Shown piece after piece: positions 17,618 through 26,092 of a DNA stretch of 64,000 bases. A model generated the notes under the pieces. The model worked only from the letters and a program-made list of their open reading frames with translations. It searched no databases and had not been told where the DNA came from. Made by a program: the position numbers and the translations under genes. The stretch lies in assembly GCF_000420465.1 (NCBI RefSeq), contig NZ_ATUZ01000017.1:124001-188000 (forward strand), written 5' to 3'. How positions within the stretch are numbered: the first letter of the stretch is position 1; every line of letters begins with the position of its first letter. Source of the DNA: Desulfovibrio desulfuricans DSM 642 (GTDB lineage: Bacteria; Desulfobacterota; Desulfovibrionia; Desulfovibrionales; Desulfovibrionaceae).

Positions 17618-18268
17618 CTAGTCTTTTTCAGTCCATTCGGTCTGCACTCGCATGATGACTTCCTGAATGGCGGGAAGCTGATCCTGCGGGCATACGCCAA
17701 TAAGGGGCGCTCCTGCGTCGATATTTTCGTTATAGGTGAAGTAGACGGCGTAGATAACGCCCGCAGGCCCGGTATAGACCAGCGGCACCTCGCGCTTCAT
17801 GCGCGACATGATGAGCAGTTCCATGCCCTCGCGCACGGCTACCGACTGGGAGTCCGCCGCGCGGATTTTTTTGTCCACCTCAGGTGTGAAGTAGTACTTG
17901 GCCCGCTCGGGCGCAACAAAAAGATGCAGGGCTTTTTTGAGCAGGATGCGTTCCACCTCTGCGCGGGTGAGCATGTGGCGCACCACGGCAAGGGGGGTGC
18001 CAGCCTCAACAAATGTGCCTTCAAGTTCGGTGTGCAGAAGGCTGATCTCGCCCTTTTCGTTGGCGCAGATGGATTTGGGATTGCGTTCGCGCTCAAGCGT
18101 GGCAATGAGCGTCCCGGGCTTTTCCTTCCACTGGCCCTGCGGGCCTACCACCTTGTCGCCTTGTTTTATGCCCGCAAAGGTCACCTTGCCCGTGTGGGGC
18201 GTGCTGATGACTATTTCGCGGTAGGGCGAAGACTTTATTTCGTCCAGCAGTGCAGATATGTTTATCAT
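17618..18268 (-). CDS. Biotin-carrier (biotinyl/lipoyl-domain) protein with atypical attachment motif
   Basis: 216 residues. Two lipoyl/biotinyl-like folds can be traced: an N-terminal one (about 20-100) ending GTFVEAGTPLAVV, with no attachment lysine, and a C-terminal one (145-192) reading IMSRMKREVPLVYTGPAGVIY ... ENIDAGAPLIGV. The lysine K158 is where biotin would attach, but the usual AMKM is SRMKR here. The following pattern and spacing match BCCP. The gene lies just after a carboxyltransferase and a biotin carboxylase in the same direction, so I take it as the carrier subunit of an acyl-CoA carboxylase. Whether K158 is biotinylated is inference. Confidence 0.75.
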   Translation of the reverse strand: MINISALLDEIKSSPYREIVISTPHTGKVTFAGIKQGDKVVGPQGQWKEKPGTLIATLERERNPKSICANEKGEISLLHTELEGTFVEAGTPLAVVRHMLTRAEVERILLKKALHLFVAPERAKYYFTPEVDKKIRAADSQSVAVREGMELLIMSRMKREVPLVYTGPAGVIYAVYFTYNENIDAGAPLIGVCPQDQLPAIQEVIMRVQTEWTEKD

Positions 18269-18409
18269 GCTTGGGTCCGTTAACGTTATATATTGGCGAC
18301 GCTCCGGCTGGTGGGGCTGCTGCCCCCAAACCTCCGGCTAATGGCGACCGGACTGTTCCCGGCCGCCGCGTCACTCGGAATACTTGTCGTTTTTCTACGC
18401 AGTGGGGTG

Positions 18410-20665
18410 CTATCTGTAATACAGGTTCCTGCCGCCAATGGTCAGCAGGGCCTGCTTGAGGTTGGCGCGCACTTCCCTTCTGTCCCAGATACCCTGAATG
18501 TGCCCGCGCGAAAGGGCGCGGTACGAGCGGTGGTACTTGGGCGGGATGTCCATGCCCGTGGTTTCCTTGATAACGCCCGGCCCGGCAAAGCCGATGTTGG
18601 ACGAGCGCACCGCGAACTGGTAGGGCGAGCAGCCGAGGAAGCTGGCCACAGGCCCGGCAAAGGAATTGGTGTCGTACAGCACCATATACAGGCCGCCCGA
18701 TTCAATGTAGCGGCGCACAGCCACGGTGCAGCGGGGCATCTGGATAACACCGTGCGTACCTTCCTGAATACGGATACCCGCCGTGCCGTGCACATAGGCC
18801 AGGAAGGGATAGCGCTTCTTTGCGGCGCGCTGGGCGGCTTCCACAAACTTGTAGCCTTCAGCCGCGCCCACGGAGCCGCCCCGGAAGGTGCCCATGAGCA
18901 TGGCCACGACCATCTTGGTATTGTCGATGCGGGCTTCAAAGGTCATGCAGCCGCTCTTGGCCCCTGTTTTCTTCTGCGCGTCAAGAACGCGGTCGCCGAA
19001 GTTGGGGAAATCAAGGGGGTTGCCCGCTTCAATCTCGCTGTTAAATTCAAAGACCGAGCCGAGGTCAAAGACGTTCTTCACATACCATTCCGGCTCCATG
19101 GGAAAGTGGTAGCCGCAGTGGCTGCACACGCCCGCGAATTCGGCAAAGAGGTCAGGCCCCCACAGGTCAAGGCAGCCGTAGGCGGCGCTGTTGGGGCAGG
19201 TGATGGCCCGGTCCGTCTTGTAGCGCGGCGAAATGTAGTTCCACCGGCTGCGGCGGCCGTCGTCCGACCACGTGGACAGGGCTGTCAGTTCCTTGACCTT
19301 GCTGCTTTCGGCCTTGCCGCTGGGGAGTTTGCGGGTGAGCTTGTGCCAGGGGGCCAGCAGGCGGCTCTTGAACACTTCCCACTCGTTGTCGATTTCTTCC
19401 ATAAAGGTGCGGATGCGCATTTGGTGCTTGCGGTAGAAATCGTACTTGAAGCTGACCCACGGCTTGGTGAGCCAGTCCCAGGTGGCAACGGCCATCTTGG
19501 TGAAGAAGGGACGCCTGTCGCGCGCTGCCTGACGCGAGAGCCGCAAGAATTTTTGCTGGCGGCGTTCGCGCAGCCTGTCCTTGGCGGCAGAGGTCAGGCC
19601 CCAGCGGGTGTACATTTCGTCCAGGTTGGCGTCGGGTTTGCGCACACGGGCCAGGGCCAGCCCCTTGAGGCCGGGCATGGTACGTGTGGAGATCACGACC
19701 TCATCGGTGGCGCGCAGCACTTCCTGCCGCAGACTGCGGAAAAAGTCGAAGTGCCAGGGGCGTGCGCCCAGAGGCGGCTCCTGAACCACGCGGTCGATGT
19801 AGCCGAACTTGAGGTTGTCCTGCGCCGTCATCTTGAGGTTATTGGCGCAGCTTTCGATCAGCTCGGGCGTGGCGCGCTGACCAGCCTTGATACGGCCTTC
19901 AATGGCTGCGGCGCCTTCGGGCGAAATAACCGAATAGTAGCCGTGCGAGAGCATCAGGCGCTTGTCTGCAAGGCCAATGGCTTCCGCGCCGCCGGAACCG
20001 CCTTCGGAAATGACGGCGATAACGGGCACGCGCAGGCCAGCCATGCTGTAAATGTTACGGGCGATCTGCTGCGCCGCGCCGGGGTAATCCTCAATGGGAT
20101 ACGAGCCAGGCGTGAAGATGTAGGTGTGGACAGGTATCCCTTCGGTCTCGGCTACGCGCATGTACTGCTGCGCCTTGGCGTTGCCCCAGGGCTTGACCGA
20201 GCCGCCGTTGCGGAATTCCGCGCCGTGGCCCTTTTCCTGCCCGATAACCATGACGGACTGGGTGTATACCTTTTTGCCCCGGCGGCGGGTAATGACCGCG
20301 CGGGCAATGAGCATGCTGGGGTCGAGGCTGTGCTCGTCCTGGCCGCCCACTTCGGTGAAATTGTCGTAGACGTTTTCAAGTATGTCGCGCAGGCAGATAC
20401 GCTGGGCGTGGCGCACAATGCGCACCTTGTCCATGGGCGTGATGCTGCCCTCAAGGCGGCGTTCCACATAGTTGAAAAGATCTTCTACCGTGGCAAGTTC
20501 GGCATAAGGATCTTCCACATTGCCGGAGCGGACGCGCGCAGTGAAGGCGGTCAGCTTTTCTTCAAGCAGGTCGGCGTTATCCTTGTGCTTGCCGGCGAAT
20601 ATGTCCACCAGATAGGTAAGTCTGTCGCGCAGACTCTGGATGCGTTTTTCGATGTTGTTGTCCAT
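18410..20665 (-). CDS. Fused acetyl-CoA carboxylase carboxyltransferase (AccA-AccD order)
   Basis: 751 residues joining both carboxyltransferase halves in one chain. Residues 20-310 are AccA-like, including EGGSGGAEAIGLADKRLML (221-239) and YYSVISPEGAAAI (243-255). A basic linker (about 330-480) leads to an AccD-like part with a zinc site (C490, C498, C514, C517) and the crotonase-like core to the end. In AccAD enzymes this domain transfers CO2 from biotin to acetyl-CoA for fatty acid synthesis. The zinc motif's first pair is spaced by seven residues rather than two. The gene lies between the biotin carboxylase and carrier genes. Another acyl-CoA or pyruvate substrate cannot be excluded. Confidence 0.85.
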   Translation of the reverse strand: MDNNIEKRIQSLRDRLTYLVDIFAGKHKDNADLLEEKLTAFTARVRSGNVEDPYAELATVEDLFNYVERRLEGSITPMDKVRIVRHAQRICLRDILENVYDNFTEVGGQDEHSLDPSMLIARAVITRRRGKKVYTQSVMVIGQEKGHGAEFRNGGSVKPWGNAKAQQYMRVAETEGIPVHTYIFTPGSYPIEDYPGAAQQIARNIYSMAGLRVPVIAVISEGGSGGAEAIGLADKRLMLSHGYYSVISPEGAAAIEGRIKAGQRATPELIESCANNLKMTAQDNLKFGYIDRVVQEPPLGARPWHFDFFRSLRQEVLRATDEVVISTRTMPGLKGLALARVRKPDANLDEMYTRWGLTSAAKDRLRERRQQKFLRLSRQAARDRRPFFTKMAVATWDWLTKPWVSFKYDFYRKHQMRIRTFMEEIDNEWEVFKSRLLAPWHKLTRKLPSGKAESSKVKELTALSTWSDDGRRSRWNYISPRYKTDRAITCPNSAAYGCLDLWGPDLFAEFAGVCSHCGYHFPMEPEWYVKNVFDLGSVFEFNSEIEAGNPLDFPNFGDRVLDAQKKTGAKSGCMTFEARIDNTKMVVAMLMGTFRGGSVGAAEGYKFVEAAQRAAKKRYPFLAYVHGTAGIRIQEGTHGVIQMPRCTVAVRRYIESGGLYMVLYDTNSFAGPVASFLGCSPYQFAVRSSNIGFAGPGVIKETTGMDIPPKYHRSYRALSRGHIQGIWDRREVRANLKQALLTIGGRNLYYR

Positions 20666-20864
20666 AGTATATTGGGGCCAGCTAGACTGGTTTTTTTAGG
20701 TAGGCGAAATCCCCGGAATTCCGGGCGGCCAATGGCTTGTCTGCCAGCATGCGTCCATATTGGGGGCGTCTGTTGTTCGCCCCGGTCAGAGCGCAGGAGC
20801 TTCCGCAGTCTGCGGAAACCTGCGCAATGTGTGTGGACGGTGCCGTGCTCATGGGCTGGTCCCG

Positions 20865-22319
20865 TCAGAAGCGCAAAATGCGCTCTGTGTTGGCCGCAAG
20901 AAAGTTGACGTTGGACTTCAGTTCCTCGCCCGAGGCATTGTGTCCTTCCAGTCGCAGATCCCCAAGGAATTCAAGGCCGCGCGCCTTGGCTTCCTCAAGG
21001 TCTTTGCCCCAGATGATGGCAAGAGCCAGGTTGGGGTCAAATTCTGTGGGAATTTCGTAAGGCTCAGTTGTCGGAACATGGGTGAGCATGGTCAGCCAGG
21101 GCTGGTCTTTCCACGCAAATTTTTCAATGCGGCCCACCCAGGGGGTGAAGTTGCTGTCCGGATCTTCGGCGATCAGGCGGTATTCAATGCCCAGACCTTC
21201 AAAGGTGATATCCGACTGCCCGTAGCCCAAAGGCTCGCCAAGGCCAATGCGGATCTGCTCGGCAATGAGGTCCACATCACCCTTGCCGTTCACCTTTGAA
21301 ATGCGGGCAGACACGCCGTTTTCCACCTGGATGCGCGTATTCACTTCCATCAGGAAGGGCTCGCCCTTGCGGGTCACAATCCATTCCCAGGTACCCACAT
21401 TGTCGTAGCCCACCTTGCGGGCCATGGTGAGGGAGTAGTCAACAATATCGCGCAGCACCTTGCCCGCATCGAAGGTGTATTTGAGTTCTTCGGGCGCAAA
21501 GCCCGGTGCGACCTCAATGCGCTTCTGGCGGCCAGTGGACTGGATGGAGCAGTTGCGGGTGCCGAAGTGTACGGGGTTATGCCCGGAGCGGTCAGAAACA
21601 ACCTGTACTTCAAGATGGTTGAAGTCTGTAATGCGCTGCTCGATGAGCACGCCTTCATCCTTGAACTGGCGCAGGGCGTAGCTGCGGATGCGGCGATAGA
21701 CCGAGCGGAACTGATCCGGGTCGTACACTTCCTCAATGCCCATGCCCCCGCCGCCAGCGGAAGCCTTGACCAGCACCAGCGGGCGCGTGATGCCCTGCTG
21801 ATCCTGAAACTCGAACACGCTCTTGGCGATGCGTTCGGCTTCCATCTCGTCATAGATGGGGCGGTCGGAACCGGGAACGGTGGGCACGCCCAAACTGCGC
21901 GCAAGGCGTTTGGTGTTGATTTTGTCGCCCAGCTCGCGAATGATTTTCCACGAGGGACCGATGAAGATAAGTTTCCGGTCGCGTTTGGTCACGCGGCGTG
22001 CAAAACGAAAATCCTCGGCAAAAAAACCGTAGCCGGGGTGAACTGCTGTGCAGCCCGCCTCATCGGCCACGGCCATAAGTTCGTTGGCGTCATGGTAAGA
22101 CGACACGCGGTACAGGCTTTTTTCTCCGCCTTGTTCGCGCGCCAGGCGCACATGGCCCGATGCCGCGTCCTCAGCCGTGAAAATGGCGGTAAAGGCCACT
22201 CCAAGCTTGCGGCAGGCGCGCATGATGCGCATGGCTATCTCGCCACGGTTGGCCACCAGAATTTTGTGCTTTTGCAGGGGAATGCTGTCCTGAGCTTTGT
22301 CCAAGCCTGTCTCCCTCAT
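20865..22319 (-). CDS. Biotin carboxylase subunit (AccC-like)
   Basis: About 484 residues. The N-terminal Rossmann-like part has KILVANRGEIAMRIMRACRK, followed by the ATP-grasp domain with the glycine-rich loop KASAGGGGMGI, then EPFLMEVNTRIQVENGVS with the catalytic EVN-R pattern, and the C-terminal biotin carboxylase domain. It carboxylates biotin using ATP and bicarbonate. The start is uncertain: the ATG at 22319 has no clear ribosome site, whereas GGGAG lies 6 bases before an in-frame TTG at 22304. Both leave the conserved start of the family intact. It heads the carboxylase run and is divergent from the purine phosphorylase gene. Confidence 0.88.
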   Translation of the reverse strand: MRETGLDKAQDSIPLQKHKILVANRGEIAMRIMRACRKLGVAFTAIFTAEDAASGHVRLAREQGGEKSLYRVSSYHDANELMAVADEAGCTAVHPGYGFFAEDFRFARRVTKRDRKLIFIGPSWKIIRELGDKINTKRLARSLGVPTVPGSDRPIYDEMEAERIAKSVFEFQDQQGITRPLVLVKASAGGGGMGIEEVYDPDQFRSVYRRIRSYALRQFKDEGVLIEQRITDFNHLEVQVVSDRSGHNPVHFGTRNCSIQSTGRQKRIEVAPGFAPEELKYTFDAGKVLRDIVDYSLTMARKVGYDNVGTWEWIVTRKGEPFLMEVNTRIQVENGVSARISKVNGKGDVDLIAEQIRIGLGEPLGYGQSDITFEGLGIEYRLIAEDPDSNFTPWVGRIEKFAWKDQPWLTMLTHVPTTEPYEIPTEFDPNLALAIIWGKDLEEAKARGLEFLGDLRLEGHNASGEELKSNVNFLAANTERILRF

Positions 22320-22633
22320 TGAATTGCGCTTTTTGTGTTGGTTTATGCCCGGCAAGGCCGCGATTGCCCATGAGGCAGAGCGGGCGCGTGCCGGAGTTTG
22401 GATTTGCATCGCGGGGTGTTACGGTTCTGTTTCGTTGCCCGCTCCCCCCTTGTGGGGTGTCGATTGGCGAGCTATACAGACTGTGCATCCGCACCTCTTA
22501 CCCGCTTTTGGCGCGAAAATCCACTCGCGCAAGGGCTGTCCGGCACAAAAAGCCGCGCAGCGGCAAAGGAACGCGCGGCGCGGATTGCGGCCCGACAGCA
22601 GACCACAGAGCGTATTTTTCAGGAGGGGATTCT
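22320..22633. other. Divergent intergenic region, carboxylase operon / purine phosphorylase
   Basis: About 310 bases that should carry promoters for both divergent genes. Short GC-rich hairpins (for example CCCCC-TTGT-GGGG near 22446) are present, but no convincing promoter pair, riboswitch or RNA gene was found. Confidence 0.4.
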
Positions 22634-23545
22634 ATGCAAAATTTTCAGGATGTCCAGCGCGCCGCAACGGCACTGCGTGACGCCATTCAGGCCGCGCAGG
22701 GGCCTCTGGCCTTGCCCTTGGGAGCGTGCAGGCTTGATCCCAAGGCCGCGCCCGATGCGGATGCGCCCGTGGGCATTGTGCTTGGTACGGGCCTTTCTGC
22801 TCTGGCAGAAAAGCTGCAAGGTCGTGTTGTTGTTCCCTATACCGACTTGCCGGGTTTTCCCGCTTCCAGCGTGGAAGGGCATGCGGGCGCATTTGTGTGG
22901 GGCCGCTTTGACGGGGCGTGCGGCGAGGACGACTCCATCGGGCGCTATGCGCTCATCCAGCAAGGGCGCTGCCACCTCTATGAAGGCCGTACCCCGGCAG
23001 AGGTCTGCATGGGTGTGCGGGTTATGGCGCTGATGGGCGTAAAAACCCTTGTTGTTACCAACGCGGCGGGCGGGCTGAACCCGCAGTTCGATGCTGGCGG
23101 CATCATGTGCATGAGCGACATCATCAATAATACCGGGCATTCGCCCTTAACCGGAATCAATTTTGAGGAGTGGGGGCCGCGCTTCCCCGACATGTGCGCG
23201 CCTCTGGACGCGGAGTTGCGGGCGATGGCCATGGAAACCGCGGCAAAAATGGGCCTGCGGCTTGAGCGCGGCGTATACATTGGCGTGCATGGGCCGGAAA
23301 TGGAAACGCCCGCAGAAACACGCATGTATCGACAGTGGGGAGCAGATGCCGTAGGCATGAGCACCGTGCTTGAGATCATTGCGGCACGTCATATGGGCAT
23401 GCGTGTGCTTGGCCTTTCATGTTTGACCAATAAAAATTTACCTGACTGCATGACCCCGGCCCCCTTGGAAGAAATCCTCGCAGTGGCCGCTGTGGCGGGC
23501 AAAAATCTGGGTCGGCTCATCCGCGCGATGGTGACAAAACTCTGA
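22634..23545 (+). CDS. Purine nucleoside phosphorylase (class I, trimeric type)
   Basis: 303 residues from the ATG at 22634, behind a very strong AGGAGGGG site. It splits inosine/guanosine with phosphate into base and ribose-1-phosphate (purine salvage). Family motifs are GIVLGTGLSALAEKL, GFPASSVEGHAG, VTNAAGGLNPQF, the conserved GVYIGVHGPEMETPAE and the ATMS-like GADAVGMSTVLEII. An open frame upstream of 22634 has no ribosome site and no homology. Monocistronic by appearance. Confidence 0.93.
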   Translation: MQNFQDVQRAATALRDAIQAAQGPLALPLGACRLDPKAAPDADAPVGIVLGTGLSALAEKLQGRVVVPYTDLPGFPASSVEGHAGAFVWGRFDGACGEDDSIGRYALIQQGRCHLYEGRTPAEVCMGVRVMALMGVKTLVVTNAAGGLNPQFDAGGIMCMSDIINNTGHSPLTGINFEEWGPRFPDMCAPLDAELRAMAMETAAKMGLRLERGVYIGVHGPEMETPAETRMYRQWGADAVGMSTVLEIIAARHMGMRVLGLSCLTNKNLPDCMTPAPLEEILAVAAVAGKNLGRLIRAMVTKL

Positions 23546-23727
23546 AAAGTGCGTAAAAGCGCGGCCCGGACATCATTAAAGAACAAACAATACCGACTGC
23601 CGGTTTTTCCCCCTGCCTGCGTCGGCCGAACCCGGCGCTGAACTGGCGCAGCTTCGCTGCCAGTCGGAATCTCCCCCCGGCGGGGAACAAAACCGCACTA
23701 CCTAGTGTTTTTTAAGGGCACAAAGCC

Positions 23728-25557
23728 ATGCAGCACAATGAATCCCTTCGTAACGTCGCCATTATCGCCCACGTTGACCACGGCAAGACCACCCTTGTGG
23801 ACGGTCTGTTCAAGCAGGGCGGCGTGTTCCGCGCCGACCAGCAGGTTGACGACCGCGTGATGGACAAAATGGATCTGGAACGCGAACGCGGCATCACCAT
23901 TGCCGCCAAGAACTGCGCCGTCAACTGGAAAGGGGTCAAGATCAATATCATTGACACCCCTGGCCACGCCGACTTTGGCGGCGAAGTGGAGCGTTCGCTC
24001 TCCATGGCTACCGGCGCAATCCTGCTGGTGGACTCCTCTGAAGGGCCGCTGCCGCAAACGCGTTTTGTGTTGCGCAAAACCCTTGAGGCCGGTCTGCCCG
24101 TGGTTGTGGTCATCAACAAGATTGACCGCAAGGACGCCCGCCCCCAGGAAGTGCTCAACGAAATTTACGACCTGTTCATTGATCTGGACGCCAACGAGCA
24201 CCAGCTTGAATTCCCCGTGCTGTACGCCATTGGGCGCGCTGGCGTGGCCATGAACAACATTGATGACGAGCAGAAGGATCTTTCACCTTTGTTCGATGCC
24301 ATTGTTAAGTATATCCCCGGCCCCAGCCATGACCCCGAGCAGCCCTTCCAGATGCTGGTGGCCGACCTCGACTATTCCGACTATCTGGGGCGTCTGGCCG
24401 TGGGCCGCATCATGCACGGCACGGTCTATGCCAAGGAAGCCCTGGCTTGCATTGGCGAGGACGGTCAGGCCAAGCCCCTGCGCGCCACCAAGCTTCAGGT
24501 GTATGATGGATTGCAGGTGGTGGAAGTGGAAAAGGCCCTGCCCGGCGATATCGTGGTTCTGGCAGGTATTGAAGATGTGACCATCGGCGATACCATCTGC
24601 ACCCGCGACAACCCCCGCGCCATGCCCCGCATCCGCGTGGACGAACCCACCGTGGCCATGCGCTTTGGCATCAACAGCTCTCCCCTTGCCGGGCGCGAGG
24701 GCAAGATTGTGCAGAGCCGCGCCATCTATGACCGCCTGGTCAAGGAAACCCTGCGCAACGTGGCCGTGCGCGTGGAAAACACGGCAGACCGCGACGCCTT
24801 CCTGGTCAAGGGCCGTGGCGAATTTCAGATGGCTATCCTTATCGAAACCATGCGCCGTGAAGGTTTTGAACTTTCCGTCGGCCGCCCCGAAGTTATTCTG
24901 CGCAAAGACGAAAACGGCAAGGTTATTGAACCCATCGAACGCCTGTACGTGGACTGCGACGAAGTGTTCATGGGCGTGGTGACTGACAAACTTGCCCAGC
25001 GCAAGGGCCGCATGCTCAACTGCGTCAACAACGGCACGGGCCGTGTGCGCCTTGAATTCAGCGTTCCTTCGCGCGGCCTTATCGGCTACCGCGATGAGTT
25101 CCTCACCGATACCAAGGGTACCGGCATCATGAACTCCTATGTGGAAGGCTACGAAGAATGGCGCGGCGACTTCCCCACGCGTTACACGGGTTCCATCGTT
25201 GCCGACCGCGCTGGCGCTGGCGTGGCCTATGCCCTCTTTAACCTTGAGCCGCGCGGCGTTCTGTTTGTGGAACCCGGCGACCCGGTGTACGAGGGCATGA
25301 TCGTGGGCGAGCACAACCGCGATAACGACATCGACGTGAACCCCACCAAGGAAAAGAAGCTCACCAACCTGCGCGCTTCGGGCAAGGATGAAAACGTCAC
25401 CCTTACCCCGGTGAAAAAAATGACACTTGAACACGCCCTGCACTTTGTGCGCGAAGATGAACTGGTGGAAGTCACGCCCCTTTCCATCCGCTTGCGCAAG
25501 GCCGAACTTTCGGCCATGAAGCGCTACCAGACCGCAGGCAAGCGCAAGAACAACTAA
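23728..25557 (+). CDS. typA: Ribosome-associated translational GTPase TypA/BipA
   Basis: 609 residues, the family length. The GTPase domain has G1 AHVDHGKTT (14-22), the RGITI switch, DTPGH and NKID motifs, followed by EF-G-like domains and the BipA-specific C-terminal domain ending with a Lys/Arg-rich tail. BipA aids ribosome assembly and stress or low-temperature growth. A GC-rich terminator follows the stop. Confidence 0.96.
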   Translation: MQHNESLRNVAIIAHVDHGKTTLVDGLFKQGGVFRADQQVDDRVMDKMDLERERGITIAAKNCAVNWKGVKINIIDTPGHADFGGEVERSLSMATGAILLVDSSEGPLPQTRFVLRKTLEAGLPVVVVINKIDRKDARPQEVLNEIYDLFIDLDANEHQLEFPVLYAIGRAGVAMNNIDDEQKDLSPLFDAIVKYIPGPSHDPEQPFQMLVADLDYSDYLGRLAVGRIMHGTVYAKEALACIGEDGQAKPLRATKLQVYDGLQVVEVEKALPGDIVVLAGIEDVTIGDTICTRDNPRAMPRIRVDEPTVAMRFGINSSPLAGREGKIVQSRAIYDRLVKETLRNVAVRVENTADRDAFLVKGRGEFQMAILIETMRREGFELSVGRPEVILRKDENGKVIEPIERLYVDCDEVFMGVVTDKLAQRKGRMLNCVNNGTGRVRLEFSVPSRGLIGYRDEFLTDTKGTGIMNSYVEGYEEWRGDFPTRYTGSIVADRAGAGVAYALFNLEPRGVLFVEPGDPVYEGMIVGEHNRDNDIDVNPTKEKKLTNLRASGKDENVTLTPVKKMTLEHALHFVREDELVEVTPLSIRLRKAELSAMKRYQTAGKRKNN

Positions 25558-25603
25558 GCATCAGCATCGCGAACGGCTTCCTGCCGTTTATTCAGATAGT
25601 TCA

Positions 25604-25640
25604 CCCCCGCAGGGCCATGCCCTGCGGGGGTGTTGTTGTT
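25604..25640 (+). terminator. Rho-independent terminator of typA
   Basis: Perfect 11-bp stem CCCCCGCAGGG (25604-25614) with its complement (25620-25630), a 5-base loop and a T-rich tail (TGTTGTTGTTTG). Confidence 0.85.
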
Positions 25641-26021
25641 TGCGCGGCGCACATGAATTTTTTGTAGGGGAGGCAGGATTTTTTGCTATGATTGGCGATG
25701 CTCTTCAGGCAAATGCCCTTAAGTTTTTATTATGCAGTCGATAAGGTATGGTACGCTGCTCTGTACGCAGTACATATAATAATTTGATTATGTGTATTGA
25801 ATACATGCTCAAATGCAAAAAGATGAAATGTATTTGGCTGCCATTGATGAGTAGTGTGCTAACAAATTTGCAGTTTGTTGCTTATCATTTTTAATAAGAC
25901 AAGCCTATTGATGCGCAAAAATACTTCCTAAAAAGAAATCAGAGTATCATTGACTTTTGCGCAAATTTTTCACAGGTTCTTTGCCCCCCCGCTTGAGTTT
26001 TGATGTTACTAGTGTAATTTG
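25641..26021. other. AT-rich intergenic region before the Cache-domain gene
   Basis: About 380 bases, markedly AT-richer than its surroundings, without a coding frame I can support. It contains several short repeats such as GTACGC and TACATATAAT. It probably carries the promoter of the gene starting at 26093. Confidence 0.4.
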
Positions 26022-26049
26022 AAACGGATTATCAATAGTCCGTTTTTTT
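26022..26049 (+). terminator. Terminator-like hairpin just upstream of the Cache-domain gene
   Basis: AAACGGA (26022-26028) pairs with TCCGTTT (26039-26045), followed by T residues. The stem is short. It lies 45 bases before the likely GTG start, so it either insulates the gene from upstream transcription or acts in its leader. Confidence 0.4.
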
Positions 26050-26092
26050 GCTCTGCGTTGCGGCGCCAAGAGAAAATCCGAGCGAGGTGATT

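Noticed and set aside
18293..20908. 871-codon open frame on the plus strand opposite the carboxyltransferase
   Set aside because: Antisense shadow; its composition (Ala, Gly, His, Val) is typical of the reverse complement of a high-GC gene.
22319..22633. Open frame upstream of the purine nucleoside phosphorylase start
   Set aside because: The extra 105 residues have no family resemblance, and the strong AGGAGGGG site marks 22634 as the start.
23591..23609. Terminator after the purine nucleoside phosphorylase gene
   Set aside because: Only a 4-bp ACCG/CGGT stem with five T residues; too weak to call.
26048..26092. TTG start for the Cache-domain gene
   Set aside because: It lies in the T run of a terminator-like hairpin, and a better site (GAGGTGA before GTG at 26093) is present.
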